From positions 685,501-749,500 of the forward strand of contig NZ_CP046509.1 in assembly GCF_009738185.1 (NCBI RefSeq): a stretch of DNA of 64,000 bases, given 5' to 3'. A program made the position numbers and the translations under genes. Origin of the DNA: Erwinia sorbitola. GTDB taxonomy: Bacteria; Pseudomonadota; Gammaproteobacteria; Enterobacterales; Enterobacteriaceae. Positions within the stretch are counted from its first letter, which is position 1. The number at the start of each line of letters is the position of its first letter. This document shows, one piece after another, positions 17,191 to 25,635 of this stretch. The notes under the pieces were generated by a model. The model was not told the origin of the DNA, did not search any database, and saw nothing but the letters and a program-made list of their open reading frames with translations.

Positions 17191-18095
17191 AAATACTCTT
17201 CTCTTTTCCGGGGCAGGGGCCGCAGCGCCCCGGGATGCTGCAACAGTTACCTGATGGCGATACGCTACTGGAACAGGCCAGCGCAGTACTGAACCAGGAC
17301 GTACGTCAGCTGGATACGGCTACTGCGTTACAGCACACCCGTGCGGTGCAGCTCAGTCTGCTGATTGCCGGGGTGGCCCATGCAAGGGAACTACAGCGCC
17401 AGGGCATTGAGCCAGATATCACCTGCGGGCTGTCGATCGGTGCCTTTCCGGCGGCAGTGATTGCCGGTGCACTGACTTTTGAGGATGCATTACGGCTGGT
17501 TGCACTGCGCGGGACGCTAATGGAGGAGGCTTATCCCTCAGGTTACGGCCTGACGGCGATCCTCGGGCTGAACGAGCGGGAGCTGCTGCCGCTGCTGGGG
17601 AGTGACTGCTGGCTGGCGAACATCAATGCGCCACTACAGCTGGTGATTGCCGGGAGTGAAGCGGCGATGAGCCGCGTCGCCACCCGCGCACGTCAGGCCG
17701 GGGCGCAGAAAGTCCACCGGCTGGCAGTCAGCGTGCCTTCACACTGTGCGCTGCTGGCCGAACCGGCGTTAAAACTGGCGACGGCATTTCAGGAGGTACA
17801 GCTGTCGCCTGCACGCTGTGCTTATCTCAGCGGCAGCACGGCGCGTGTCCTTTGGCAGCCGGAGCAGATAGCCGAAGATTTGGCGAAAAATATGTCACGA
17901 ACCGTACGCTGGCATGAGGCGATGGTGGCAGCCCGCGAGCGCGATGTCGGGCTGGCGATAGAGATGCCTCCGGGATCGGTACTCACCGGGCTGGCGCGAG
18001 GGGCATTCTGCGGTAGCGCCGGGGAAGCCATCGCCCTGGAACAGAGCGATGCGCTGCTGGCACACCGCCTGGCTGAACGCCTTAAGTCGTCGTAG
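17187..18095 (+). CDS. mdcH: Malonyl-CoA:ACP transacylase of malonate decarboxylase
   Basis: A 302-residue FabD-like transacylase. It charges the freshly modified MdcC with malonyl from malonyl-CoA, so the catalytic cycle can begin. FPGQGPQRPGM is at 7-17, the nucleophile Ser83 lies in GLSIG, and the catalytic His is in VPSHCALL (near 193). It starts in an ATGA overlap with mdcG and ends the operon; its last 14 bases overlap the 3' end of the convergent mdcR. Confidence 0.94.
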   Translation: MKILFSFPGQGPQRPGMLQQLPDGDTLLEQASAVLNQDVRQLDTATALQHTRAVQLSLLIAGVAHARELQRQGIEPDITCGLSIGAFPAAVIAGALTFEDALRLVALRGTLMEEAYPSGYGLTAILGLNERELLPLLGSDCWLANINAPLQLVIAGSEAAMSRVATRARQAGAQKVHRLAVSVPSHCALLAEPALKLATAFQEVQLSPARCAYLSGSTARVLWQPEQIAEDLAKNMSRTVRWHEAMVAARERDVGLAIEMPPGSVLTGLARGAFCGSAGEAIALEQSDALLAHRLAERLKSS

Positions 18096-19014
18096 TCAGC
18101 TTGCGCTGGCGGCTGTACATCCGGCCTTCCGCCACCAGCGCCAGCAGATTAGGATCGTGTTCGCGGTTGCGCTCAAAGACAATCGCGATTTTCTGGCGCA
18201 TCTGGTACTCCTCCGCCAGCCTGAGCAGCTGCACAGAGTTCTCGTAAACCCGTTTCATCCTTCCCGGCAGCAGGGTAAAGCCTACCCCCGCCTGCACCAG
18301 ACTCAGCATCGAAAAGATATCATTTACCCGGGTGACGATATCCGGTTCATACCCGGCAATATGAAACGCTTCCCTGAATCCCTGCCAGGTGGCGAATCCC
18401 TCCGACAGTGAAACAAATTTTTGCTGATGGAAATCCCGCAGATCCGCCGGAAAACTGGTGTCCAGCCCTGAGGTAGCAGGGGCGGCGAGGAAGATATCAT
18501 CATCAAACAGCGGCAGGCTTTCGAAGCGGGTGAAATCCATCTCTCCCGGCGCGATAGCGATCAGAATAGCATCCAGCGAGCCCTCCTCCAGGCGTGCGCT
18601 CAGGGTCTGATTTGATCCCATTGTCAGCTCCAGCTCAAGGTCGGGCCGACGCAGTTTCATGCCCATAATCAGCTGTGGAATTGTCTCCAGCGTCAGCGAA
18701 TAGAGCGTTCCCAAACGCAGACGACCCTGGCCGATTCCGGCAGTTTTTCGCGCCTCCTCCACCCCACGGGACATAATATCCAGCACTTCCTGGCTATATT
18801 CCCAAAGAGTATGAGCCGCTGGCAGCGGCACCAGGCTGCGGCCTTTATGAATAAACAGCGGGCAGCGCACGCTCTCTTCCAGGCTGTGTAACGCCCGATG
18901 CACGCTGACGCTGCTGATACTCAGCGCTTCTGCGGTACGCGCCAGGTTACCGCGGTTCATAAAGGCGATGAAAATTTCCAGTTTACGAAATGTGATATCC
19001 GAATCAATGTTCAT
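18082..19014 (-). CDS. mdcR: LysR-type regulator of the malonate operon
   Basis: A 310-residue LysR-type regulator: HTH at about 8-65 (ITFRKLEIFIAFMNRGNLARTAEALSISSVSVHRAL), then the effector-binding domain from about 95. Its placement beside mdcH and the known role of MdcR as activator of mdc genes support the name. It is convergent with mdcH, sharing 14 bp of 3' sequence, so antisense transcription into each gene's end is possible. The effector is expected to be malonate, by family knowledge only. No obvious terminator separates the two. Confidence 0.9.
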   Translation of the reverse strand: MNIDSDITFRKLEIFIAFMNRGNLARTAEALSISSVSVHRALHSLEESVRCPLFIHKGRSLVPLPAAHTLWEYSQEVLDIMSRGVEEARKTAGIGQGRLRLGTLYSLTLETIPQLIMGMKLRRPDLELELTMGSNQTLSARLEEGSLDAILIAIAPGEMDFTRFESLPLFDDDIFLAAPATSGLDTSFPADLRDFHQQKFVSLSEGFATWQGFREAFHIAGYEPDIVTRVNDIFSMLSLVQAGVGFTLLPGRMKRVYENSVQLLRLAEEYQMRQKIAIVFERNREHDPNLLALVAEGRMYSRQRKLTTTT

Positions 19015-19296
19015 AGCAGCCTGTAATGAGGTGGGAGGGTGAAAAAAGGTGAGGATATTCTAGGCCGGGTGACGCCGTTTTGTTTAACGCAATCTTGCGC
19101 TTCTGGCTTTACCTCTTGGTTATTCCTGGTGCGCACAGCGCGTGATGCAGTGCCAGGATCCCAAATAGCGATGAGCAACCACAAGGAGAGGGAGCTTCTC
19201 CGATCCTGACGCACTCCATTTCAATAAAACATCAGTAAAAATGATAAATGCTCGTGGTAGAGTAAAAACACCTGTTGTCTTTATAAGGAGATTTAC

Positions 19297-19734
19297 ATGT
19301 CACATACTTCATATGCCAGCCGTACAATTGCCGCCGATCCGCAGGCGATCTGGGCGCTGATCGCCGATTTTAACGGTCTGCCAAAAATCCATCCTGGCAT
19401 CAGCAAAAGCGAGCTGGAAGCAGGAGCAACCCAAAGTGAACCTGGTGTGGTGCGTAAGCTGACGCTGCCGGATGGTTTTGTGCGCGAGAAGTTACTGAAG
19501 CTGGATGCTGAAAACCTTGAACTGCATTACGCCATTATCGACGGGACGATGCCGGTGAAAGATTATGTGGCGGTAATTAAACTGACGCCGCAGGGTAAGG
19601 GCAGCACGCTGGCAGAATGGTGGGCAGATTTTACCGTGCTGGAGGGTGTGGATGCCGCAGCCGTTGCCAACGGCGTGAGTCAGGATGTCTTTGCCACCTG
19701 CCTGCAACATATTGAGCAGACGTTAACTACCTGA
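19297..19734 (+). CDS. SRPBCC (START-like) family protein
   Basis: A 145-residue single-domain SRPBCC protein of the polyketide cyclase/dehydrase type: YASRTIAADPQAIWALIADFNGLPKIHP at the N-terminus, a central VRKLTLPDG strand and the long C-terminal helix. These small cytoplasmic helix-grip proteins bind hydrophobic ligands; the ligand is unknown. ATAAGGAG stands before ATG 19297. The GNAT gene follows after 17 bp in the same direction, so they are probably co-transcribed. The upstream 282 bp (19015-19296) hold the mdcR promoter and this gene's promoter and no other convincing gene. Confidence 0.82.
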   Translation: MSHTSYASRTIAADPQAIWALIADFNGLPKIHPGISKSELEAGATQSEPGVVRKLTLPDGFVREKLLKLDAENLELHYAIIDGTMPVKDYVAVIKLTPQGKGSTLAEWWADFTVLEGVDAAAVANGVSQDVFATCLQHIEQTLTT

Positions 19735-19751
19735 TATCCACCGGAGCGAAA

Positions 19752-20249
19752 ATGATGCCAACTGAAATTGTGATGATCCAACGTTATCGATCTGACTATC
19801 AGCCGGGTGTCGTGCAGCTGATTTTGCCGATCCAGAATCAGGAGTTTGGTATTGCTATTACGGCAGAACAACAGCCGGATCTGAGCGATATCGACAATTT
19901 TTACCAGCAGGGAAACGGTGATTTCTGGCTGGCAACGATTGATGACCGGGTAGTGGGCTGCATTGGCCTGAAGGATATCGGTGAGCGGCAGACGGCGCTG
20001 CGTAAGATGTTTGTAGCCGCACCCTATCGCGGACGGGAGTGGGGAGTTGCTCCGGCGCTGCTCAATACGCTGCTGATGCATGCCCGTCACCACGGGGTGG
20101 AAGATATCTTCCTCGGTACCACTGCGAAGTTTCTTGCAGCACACCGCTTTTATGAGAAAAACGGCTTCAGTGAGATCCCTCCAGCCGCTCTGCCAGCCAG
20201 CTTCCCGCTGATGGCGGTAGATACCCGGTTCTATCGTTTTAGCCTCTAA
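19752..20249 (+). CDS. GNAT family N-acetyltransferase
   Basis: A 165-residue GNAT acetyltransferase. Motif A is RKMFVAAPYRGREWGVAPALLNTLLMHARHHG (about 86-115), where acetyl-CoA is bound by the RGREWG loop, and motif B has AAHRFYEKNGF (about 134-144). The substrate cannot be told; it resembles the small-molecule or amino-acid acetylating type. GGAG lies seven bases before ATG 19752; a second ATG follows at once. Likely co-transcribed with the SRPBCC gene. Confidence 0.82.
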   Translation: MMPTEIVMIQRYRSDYQPGVVQLILPIQNQEFGIAITAEQQPDLSDIDNFYQQGNGDFWLATIDDRVVGCIGLKDIGERQTALRKMFVAAPYRGREWGVAPALLNTLLMHARHHGVEDIFLGTTAKFLAAHRFYEKNGFSEIPPAALPASFPLMAVDTRFYRFSL

Positions 20250-20354
20250 AATATCGGTGCCTGCGGGCGCCGCTCCTCTTCGTATAAGAAATTTCCTGAC
20301 ACATATTGTAATAACCTCTGCGCCGTCGTAGCATTCTTCAGCAATTTTGAGATT

Positions 20355-20373
20355 GAGAATAATAATTATTTCC
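20355..20373. promoter_or_regulatory. Candidate Fur box upstream of iron-type binding protein
   Basis: The 19 bases from 20355 match the Fur consensus GATAATGATAATCATTATC at 14 positions by hand alignment (GAGAATAATAATTATTTCC). It lies 16 bp before the start codon of the binding-protein gene, where Fur would block transcription or initiation. Spacing and the iron-type product both fit. Confidence 0.65.
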
Positions 20374-20388
20374 TTTGTGGAGAGTGCT

Positions 20389-21516
20389 ATGACGTTCTGG
20401 GGTAAAGCAGCGATCCTGGCGGGTGGTTTACTGGCTTCAGCCAGCCTGCTGGCGGCACCGTTTGTGGTGGAAGATGTTAGCGGCCGTAAGGTCGAGATTA
20501 AATCCGAAGTAAAACGGGTGATCCTCGGCGAAGGGCGGCAGATCTATCTGCTGGCGGCCTTTGATACCGATGCACCTTTTAAGCGGGTAGTGGGCTGGCG
20601 CGACGACCTGCCTAAAGCCGATTTTGACAGCTATCAGATATACGCAAAAAAATACCCTTCGATTACTTCGCTGCCCACCTTCGGCGGCGCGAAAGATGGC
20701 ACCTTTAACGTGGAGCAGGCGCTGACACTGAAGCCTGACCTGGTGCTGATGAATCTGGAATCTAAAGCCGCGACCGATGAGTCAAAGCTGACGGAAAAAC
20801 TCAGCAAGCTGGGCATTCCGGTGGTGTTTATCGATTTTCGCGAAAAGCCTTTTGAGAATGCGGTAAAAAGCATCCGTATTATGGGGCAGCTGGTGGGTAA
20901 ACCGGCACGTGCGGAAGAGATCATCGCCTACCGCCAGCAGCAGATTGATATCGTTACCGAAAGGCTGAAAAACTACCAGGGCCCGCGCCCGAAAGTGATG
21001 CTTGACCGCGCCGGTGGCTATACGGAAGAGTGCTGCATGTCATTTGGTGACGAAAACTTCGGCCGGATGGTGGAAGTGGCAGGAGGGATTAATATTGCCA
21101 GGGGGCTGATTCCGGGCACCTTTGGTACGCTCAACCCTGAGCAGATTATTGCTTCTCGTCCGGACGTGGTGATTGTTACTGGCGCAAACTGGAAAAACTA
21201 CAATACCGCAGGGGGCTGGGTAGGCGTGGGGCCGGGGGCCGATCTCGCCCTTGCAACGCAGCGTTTAACCGCGCTGATGGCACGCCCGGCGTTTCGTACG
21301 CTGCCAGTTGCCAGCAATGGAAATGCGCACGCCATCTGGCACCAGTTTTACGACAGTCCTTATCAGTTTGTCGCTATTCAGATGATGGCAAAGTGGCTGC
21401 ATCCAGAACTGTTCAAAGATATCGACCCGGATGCCACCTTCCGCGAATTCCATCAGCGTTTCCTGCCGGTGGACTATCAGCCGGGTTACTGGGTGACGCT
21501 GAAACCTGCAAAATAG
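20389..21516 (+). CDS. Orphan periplasmic iron-complex binding protein
   Basis: A 375-residue class III periplasmic binding protein (COG0614 type) with a signal peptide (MTFWGKAAILAGGLLASASLLAAPF, cleavage near residue 22). FVVEDVSGRKVEI and VKRVILGEGRQIYLLAAF correspond to the opening strands of metal-chelate binding proteins, and LNPEQIIASRPDVVIVTG to the second lobe. It is longer than the usual 300 residues. No permease or ATPase gene is adjacent, so it must use a transporter encoded elsewhere or have another role. A Fur box sits directly upstream. The start is ATG 20389 with GGAGAG before it; the 14-residue longer frame spans the Fur box and is rejected. Confidence 0.82.
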   Translation: MTFWGKAAILAGGLLASASLLAAPFVVEDVSGRKVEIKSEVKRVILGEGRQIYLLAAFDTDAPFKRVVGWRDDLPKADFDSYQIYAKKYPSITSLPTFGGAKDGTFNVEQALTLKPDLVLMNLESKAATDESKLTEKLSKLGIPVVFIDFREKPFENAVKSIRIMGQLVGKPARAEEIIAYRQQQIDIVTERLKNYQGPRPKVMLDRAGGYTEECCMSFGDENFGRMVEVAGGINIARGLIPGTFGTLNPEQIIASRPDVVIVTGANWKNYNTAGGWVGVGPGADLALATQRLTALMARPAFRTLPVASNGNAHAIWHQFYDSPYQFVAIQMMAKWLHPELFKDIDPDATFREFHQRFLPVDYQPGYWVTLKPAK

Positions 21517-21519
21517 AGC

Positions 21520-21547
21520 AAAAAAAAGCGGGCCTGAAAAGGTCCGC
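21520..21547 (-). terminator. Rho-independent terminator of ftnA
   Basis: On the minus strand arms GCGGACC and GGCCCGC pair around TTTTCA with one G-T pair and are followed by eight T residues. It lies 40 bp past the ftnA stop. In the plus direction no T-run follows, so it mainly serves ftnA. Confidence 0.8.
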
Positions 21548-21587
21548 CTGATTGCTGTACTGTCAGACTCTTAATCACATCCGATCA

Positions 21588-22097
21588 TTAAGCCTGATGA
21601 GCGCCTGGCTCACTCAGTTTCTGCAAATCTTTGTCCACAAAGAACAGTGCCTGACCGCTGTTACCCACCAGAGCCAGTTTATCCAGCACGGATTTGAACA
21701 GTTTCTCTTCTTCATGCTGTTCAGCTACGTACCATTGCAGGAAGTTAAAAGTGGAGTAATCCTGAGTGGTCATGGCGGAATGCGCCAGTTCGTTGATCTT
21801 TTTAGTGATCAACTGTTCGTGCTGATAAGCCTGATCCAGTACTTCGTGCAGCGAGTTAAAGGTGACTGGCGGTGCATCAATGGTGCCCAGAACCGGCATT
21901 GCTCCGGTATCGCTCAGATAGTTGAACAGACGCTTCATATGCTGCATCTCTTCGGTGGAGTGCTCACGCATAAATGCAGCGGCACCTTCAAAGCCTTTAT
22001 CGTTGCACCATGCGCTCATCTGCAGGTACAGGTTGGCAGAGTAGAATTCCAGATTCAGCTGATCGTTCAACTGAGCGGTCATTTCATTAGTCAACAT
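21588..22097 (-). CDS. ftnA: Bacterial non-haem ferritin
   Basis: A 169-residue ferritin that stores iron as ferric mineral in a 24-subunit cytoplasmic shell. The ferroxidase ligands fit E. coli FtnA numbering: Glu17 in NLEFYSANLYL, Glu50 and His53 in STEEMQHMKRL, and later the Glu94-type and Gln/Glu ligands in YQHEQLITKKI and WYVAEQHEEEKL. CTAAGGAG precedes ATG. The upstream region has two inverted repeats and, about 200 bp away, two Fur-like sites, in keeping with the iron-Fur activation known for ftnA. Confidence 0.95.
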   Translation of the reverse strand: MLTNEMTAQLNDQLNLEFYSANLYLQMSAWCNDKGFEGAAAFMREHSTEEMQHMKRLFNYLSDTGAMPVLGTIDAPPVTFNSLHEVLDQAYQHEQLITKKINELAHSAMTTQDYSTFNFLQWYVAEQHEEEKLFKSVLDKLALVGNSGQALFFVDKDLQKLSEPGAHQA

Positions 22098-22114
22098 GGT
22101 GACTCCTTAGCATG

Positions 22115-22181
22115 TTATTTAGCGATATTATTACTCTAAATAATTCACGTTACAGAGACACACTTAATGTGTCTGTAACGT
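22115..22181 (-). promoter_or_regulatory. Two inverted repeats in the ftnA 5' region
   Basis: The nearer pair has 8-base arms TTATTTAG (22115-22122) and CTAAATAA (22136-22143). The farther one, 22147-22181, has arms ACGTTACAGAGACACA and TGTGTCTGTAACGT that pair over 14 bp with a two-base bulge around CTTAA. They lie 18-84 bp before the ftnA start, so they are either leader hairpins or operators. I do not recognise a known regulator site in them. Confidence 0.5.
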
Positions 22182-22296
22182 AAATCATAACGAGTAAAGC
22201 AGGTGATTTCTGCGCATTATGCACTCAGATTGTTAAAATAAAAACCATTTTATATAGCATAGGCTAATTTTATTGGCTTTGCCTAAATCTATGATT

Positions 22297-22372
22297 GTTA
22301 AGTGATAATCATTCCATGGTGAATCAAAATTGTTCTGTTTTTTGAATCGTTATGATAACTATTCTTATTAAT
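22297..22372. promoter_or_regulatory. Candidate Fur-like sites upstream of ftnA
   Basis: Two stretches each match the 19-base Fur consensus at 12 positions by hand: 22297-22315 (core GATAATCATT) and 22354-22372 (GATAACTATTCTTATTAAT). In E. coli ftnA is activated when iron-Fur displaces H-NS from an AT-rich upstream region, and this region is similarly AT-rich. The remainder of 22182-22675 shows no convincing gene; a 66-residue frame at 22478 lacks coding character. Confidence 0.4.
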
Positions 22373-22675
22373 GGAATTAATTCTATGAGTTAAGACTGCG
22401 GAGAGGTTTTTCTGCCAGTATGCGGATAACTGCTTCACTGAAACTCAATGTTAACAATAAAAAGTTAATATAACGGAATGAGAACTAATCCGTTTCAACT
22501 TAATGTTGATAACCTATTACTTTCCAGCAGATTAGCTGCATTGATTTCTTTGTTTCAGGGGGATGTGTTTTTCCCGTTTGCACGATACAGCAATCATCGC
22601 CGTTCACCAGAAGAGACAGGCGGCGAAAGACCGCCCAGGAACTTTATTACACTACCTTTAAACGAATATACGCTG

Positions 22676-22684
22676 TGATATACT
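22676..22684 (+). promoter_or_regulatory. Extended -10 promoter element for the small gene pair
   Basis: TGATATACT at 22676-22684 fits an extended -10 element (TGnTATAAT-like) with no good -35 box upstream. It would start a transcript near 22691, about 20 bases before the first small gene. Confidence 0.4.
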
Positions 22685-22711
22685 TGGTTGATTAATGAAC
22701 AGGGGGGTCGT

Positions 22712-22909
22712 ATGAAAAAAACGCCAGTTAATGCCGGGAATCTTTCGGGGTTGTTAGCGAAGGCGCGCCAGGCAGGCACTGTACACATTGACGGAAGCTC
22801 ATATGATGAGCGCCGGGCGCAGTTCATGAAAGAAGTGTTAGGGGTGGATGAAGAATGTCAGGTTGAAGGAACCAGCCATGGCCAGAAGAGTAAGAATTTC
22901 GTGCGTTGA
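22712..22909 (+). CDS. Small uncharacterised protein, first of an overlapping pair
   Basis: A 65-residue protein that I do not recognise. It begins MKKTPVNAGNLSGLLAKARQ, has a compact central part (VHIDGSSYDERRAQFMKEVLGV) and a polar tail; it is soluble and near-neutral to basic at the ends. The strong Shine-Dalgarno AGGGGGG precedes ATG 22712. It overlaps the following gene by 32 nt, whose own Shine-Dalgarno lies inside it. Size, order and overlap resemble a toxin-antitoxin operon with a small first gene, but no known family is visible. GC content falls sharply from here to about 23400 compared with the surroundings, suggesting transfer. Confidence 0.55.
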   Translation: MKKTPVNAGNLSGLLAKARQAGTVHIDGSSYDERRAQFMKEVLGVDEECQVEGTSHGQKSKNFVR

Positions 22910-23366
22910 GACCAGTAAATTATTTCAGAAAATCAGCGAAGAGTATGGTTTTACCAGTGATGTTGTCATGTCTTATTTTCAAGATATTGATGATCTTCAG
23001 CAACTTTGGGAAAAGCAGCAAGAGGTTTGGGTATACTCCCAAAACGAAAGATTTCGGTATGGTTGGATAAAAGAGTCACACCTTAAAAAAGATGGTTCAC
23101 TGGTTCCGTTATATATCGGTTTGCACCATACCCGAGTGCTGGACGATAGTGATGAAAAGGATCCATTGCTGGTGGTATCTTTTGAATCTCGTCAAGGACT
23201 GGCACACCCAGTGCTGGTTATTCTCACTATGATTGATCATGCAGATATGTTTGGTGAACTTGGCGCAGCGAAGCATAATGCGCAGCAAATGTACTTTATC
23301 CATAAGAAATTAGATCAACTCATTAGTGGCGATATTCCTGAGGGTCAAAGTTTGCATGAGCCATGA
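22878..23366 (+). CDS. Uncharacterised soluble protein, second of an overlapping pair
   Basis: A 162-residue protein of unknown function starting MARRVRISCVETSKLF, with GAAGGAA seven bases before ATG 22878. An in-frame ATG at 22848 adds ten residues and is less well placed. The sequence is mixed alpha/beta with no signal peptide or membrane segment. It contains YFQDIDDLQQLWEKQQEVWVY and later HHTRVLDDSDEKDPLLVVSF and a C-terminal helix with HADMFGELGAAKHNAQQMYFIHKKLDQL; several His, Asp and Glu could bind a metal or act in catalysis, but no motif is identifiable. Lower GC than its neighbours. Either partner of a two-gene defence or toxin module or a transferred cargo gene; function not assigned. 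Confidence 0.55.
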   Translation: MARRVRISCVETSKLFQKISEEYGFTSDVVMSYFQDIDDLQQLWEKQQEVWVYSQNERFRYGWIKESHLKKDGSLVPLYIGLHHTRVLDDSDEKDPLLVVSFESRQGLAHPVLVILTMIDHADMFGELGAAKHNAQQMYFIHKKLDQLISGDIPEGQSLHEP

Positions 23367-23448
23367 TTGCCATAATAACTGATCCATTGTTCAGTGTGTC
23401 GCTTGCTCAATAACCTGGGCGACCGGCTGGCGGCCGCCCGGAGTGATA

Positions 23449-25635
23449 TCAGAAATCCATCTTCACGGTGAACTGCACTTCGCGCGGGTCGCCAATCTGG
23501 TTAGACAAATTGTTAGTGGCGATAGACGAGGTGTAGTAGGTCTTGTCGAACAGATTTTTCACGTTGACCTGAAGAGTCACCGGGTTCTGCGTTTTAATCT
23601 TATATGAGGCAAATGCATCTGCTACCGCATAGCCCTGTAATGAGTAATCCTCGGCGTTATCACCGGAACGACGACTCACCGCGTGCCCGCCACCGCCAAC
23701 GGTTAGCGTATTGCCGCCAATCACATTGTGGAAGTCATAGGTCAGGAACAGCGATCCGGTGTGGCGCGGCACATTTGGCAGCATCTTGCCCTGATAGTCC
23801 GGGTCTTCAATCACTTTGGCATCGGTATAGCCGTAGCTGGCGATCACATTGACGTTTTGCGTCAGCGCACCTGCCACATCGACTTCAACTCCGCGCGAAC
23901 GAACTTTACCGGCCGTTTTTGCCACGCTTTCGCCGTTGACCGTATCGGTATACAGCACGTGACTCTTATTAATATTGAACAGGGTCACGTTAGCCGTCAC
24001 GCCGCTGAACAGGTCAAACTTAGCGCCCATTTCATAGGCCGTAGCGGTTTCCGGCGGCAGCTCGCCGATATAGCTGGCAATCGAGTATTGCGGCATAAAC
24101 GAACGCGAGACGTTACCGAAGAATGAGATATTCGGTGTGGCTTTATACACCAGGCCAAACTTCGGCACCCACGCGCTATCGCGGCTGTCAGTATTGACAT
24201 TAAACGGGCGGCCTTTTCCTGCGTACTCAGTGAAATACTGATAACGCATGGCGCTGACGGCAATCCATTTATCGGTCAGATACAGTGAATCCTGTACGTA
24301 GCCGGAATAGCTCACCTGTTTGATGGTCTGGTCACTGTCTGAATCGGATACGCTGGTGCACTTCCCGGTGGTGCCGTACGACGGGCTGTAGATGTTGAAA
24401 TCTTTTACATTCTTACAGCGGATCATATCGGTACGCAGCAGATCGTAGTTTTCGTAGGCGATCCCGGTAAGAATCTCATTATAGAAACCTCCAATCACCA
24501 CATCTCCCTGCAAATCGGCGCGTGCCGAGTGCTGGCGCTGGGTCGATCCCTGGGTGGCGTCGACGCGGCGGGTCAGATTACCCGTAGCGGAGTCGTAGGC
24601 CATGACACGCGCCTGGTTATCGCTGTATTTATCCTGGCTGAAGCTGTAATCGAACTTCGCCGTCCACTGGTTATTGATGCGGTACTCGGTATTCAGCTGG
24701 GCCAGATCCGATTCGCCGTCGGTGATGTTATAAGCTTCATCGAAGCGGGTTTCGCGGCTTACATCCACTGCATGTCCGGTATTCAGATCGAAAATGGTGC
24801 CACGGTCGAACGGCGTATTGTAGTTACGGTGTGAGTAAGCCACGGTTACCGTCGCGTCATCGCCAAACCAGGTGAGCGAGGGAGCAATAAAGCTGCTGCG
24901 CTCTTTACCGAAGTTACGCCAGTAATCTTCATGTTGCCAGGAGCCGATCAGCCGGTAAGCCAAATTGGTGCCCTCAATCGGGCCGGTAACGTCCACGCTG
25001 CCGGAGCCGCCGCCGAAGCTGGTGGAGGTCGCCTGAATTGAGCCGCCGAAGGTGGTTTCCGGCCGTTTGGTCACAACATTAATCAGCCCGCCGGGATCAA
25101 GGATCCCGTACAGCGTGGAGGCGGGGCCTTTCAGTACTTCGACGCGCTCTGTGGCGGCGTTAAAGCTGCGCGGCAACACGGTTTTCAGACCGTTGGTCAT
25201 CACCGAACCATCGCGGTTGCTGCCAAAACCTCGGCGCACAAAGGCATCCTGAGTGCCGCCGAGAGTATTCGTCTGCACCACGTTGCTGACGTTATTCAGC
25301 ACTTCATCGAGCGTGGTCGAGTGCTGATCTTCAATCACTCGATCGCTAACGGTATTCACCACCTGCGGAATATCCAGCAGCGGCATAGTGGTCAGCGTAG
25401 CGGTCGATGAGTTAAGAGGCTGATAGCCGGAGGTCATCTGCTGGTCAGCATCTGCGACTTTAGCTTCAACGGTCAGCGTACTGTTATCGCCGCTACTGTC
25501 GTTTTTATCCTGCTTTACGCTATTGGTGGCTGTTTCTGCTGCCAGAGCGCCCGGCGTTGCCAGCACGCCGATAAACAGCACTGAAAACAGAGCGTGCCCT
25601 TTTTTTCCCAGAAAAGATGGTGATAATTCAGTCAT
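23449..25635 (-). CDS. TonB-dependent siderophore receptor (FhuA/FcuA-like)
   Basis: A 728-residue outer-membrane receptor. Signal peptide of about 33 residues ends ...GALAAETA; a TonB-box candidate is STLTVEAK (about 52-59). The plug domain shows LDIPQVVNTVSDRVIEDQ, RRGFGSNRDG and ERVEVLKGPASTLYGILDPGGLINVVTKRP, and the 22-strand barrel ends in the aromatic VQFTVKMDF. The plug pattern is that of ferric hydroxamate receptors such as FhuA, FoxA or FcuA; the ligand is not certain. Divergent from an ABC importer with which it probably works. A Fur-like box lies upstream. The Shine-Dalgarno is weak (GGAAA). Confidence 0.88.
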   Translation of the reverse strand: MTELSPSFLGKKGHALFSVLFIGVLATPGALAAETATNSVKQDKNDSSGDNSTLTVEAKVADADQQMTSGYQPLNSSTATLTTMPLLDIPQVVNTVSDRVIEDQHSTTLDEVLNNVSNVVQTNTLGGTQDAFVRRGFGSNRDGSVMTNGLKTVLPRSFNAATERVEVLKGPASTLYGILDPGGLINVVTKRPETTFGGSIQATSTSFGGGSGSVDVTGPIEGTNLAYRLIGSWQHEDYWRNFGKERSSFIAPSLTWFGDDATVTVAYSHRNYNTPFDRGTIFDLNTGHAVDVSRETRFDEAYNITDGESDLAQLNTEYRINNQWTAKFDYSFSQDKYSDNQARVMAYDSATGNLTRRVDATQGSTQRQHSARADLQGDVVIGGFYNEILTGIAYENYDLLRTDMIRCKNVKDFNIYSPSYGTTGKCTSVSDSDSDQTIKQVSYSGYVQDSLYLTDKWIAVSAMRYQYFTEYAGKGRPFNVNTDSRDSAWVPKFGLVYKATPNISFFGNVSRSFMPQYSIASYIGELPPETATAYEMGAKFDLFSGVTANVTLFNINKSHVLYTDTVNGESVAKTAGKVRSRGVEVDVAGALTQNVNVIASYGYTDAKVIEDPDYQGKMLPNVPRHTGSLFLTYDFHNVIGGNTLTVGGGGHAVSRRSGDNAEDYSLQGYAVADAFASYKIKTQNPVTLQVNVKNLFDKTYYTSSIATNNLSNQIGDPREVQFTVKMDF

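Noticed and set aside
19011..19214. 67-residue frame between mdcR and the SRPBCC gene
   Set aside because: Atypical composition, overlaps the mdcR start, no ribosome-binding site and no recognisable pattern.
22478..22678. 66-residue frame upstream of the small gene pair
   Set aside because: No good start signal, ends at the promoter element of the next gene and has no coding character.
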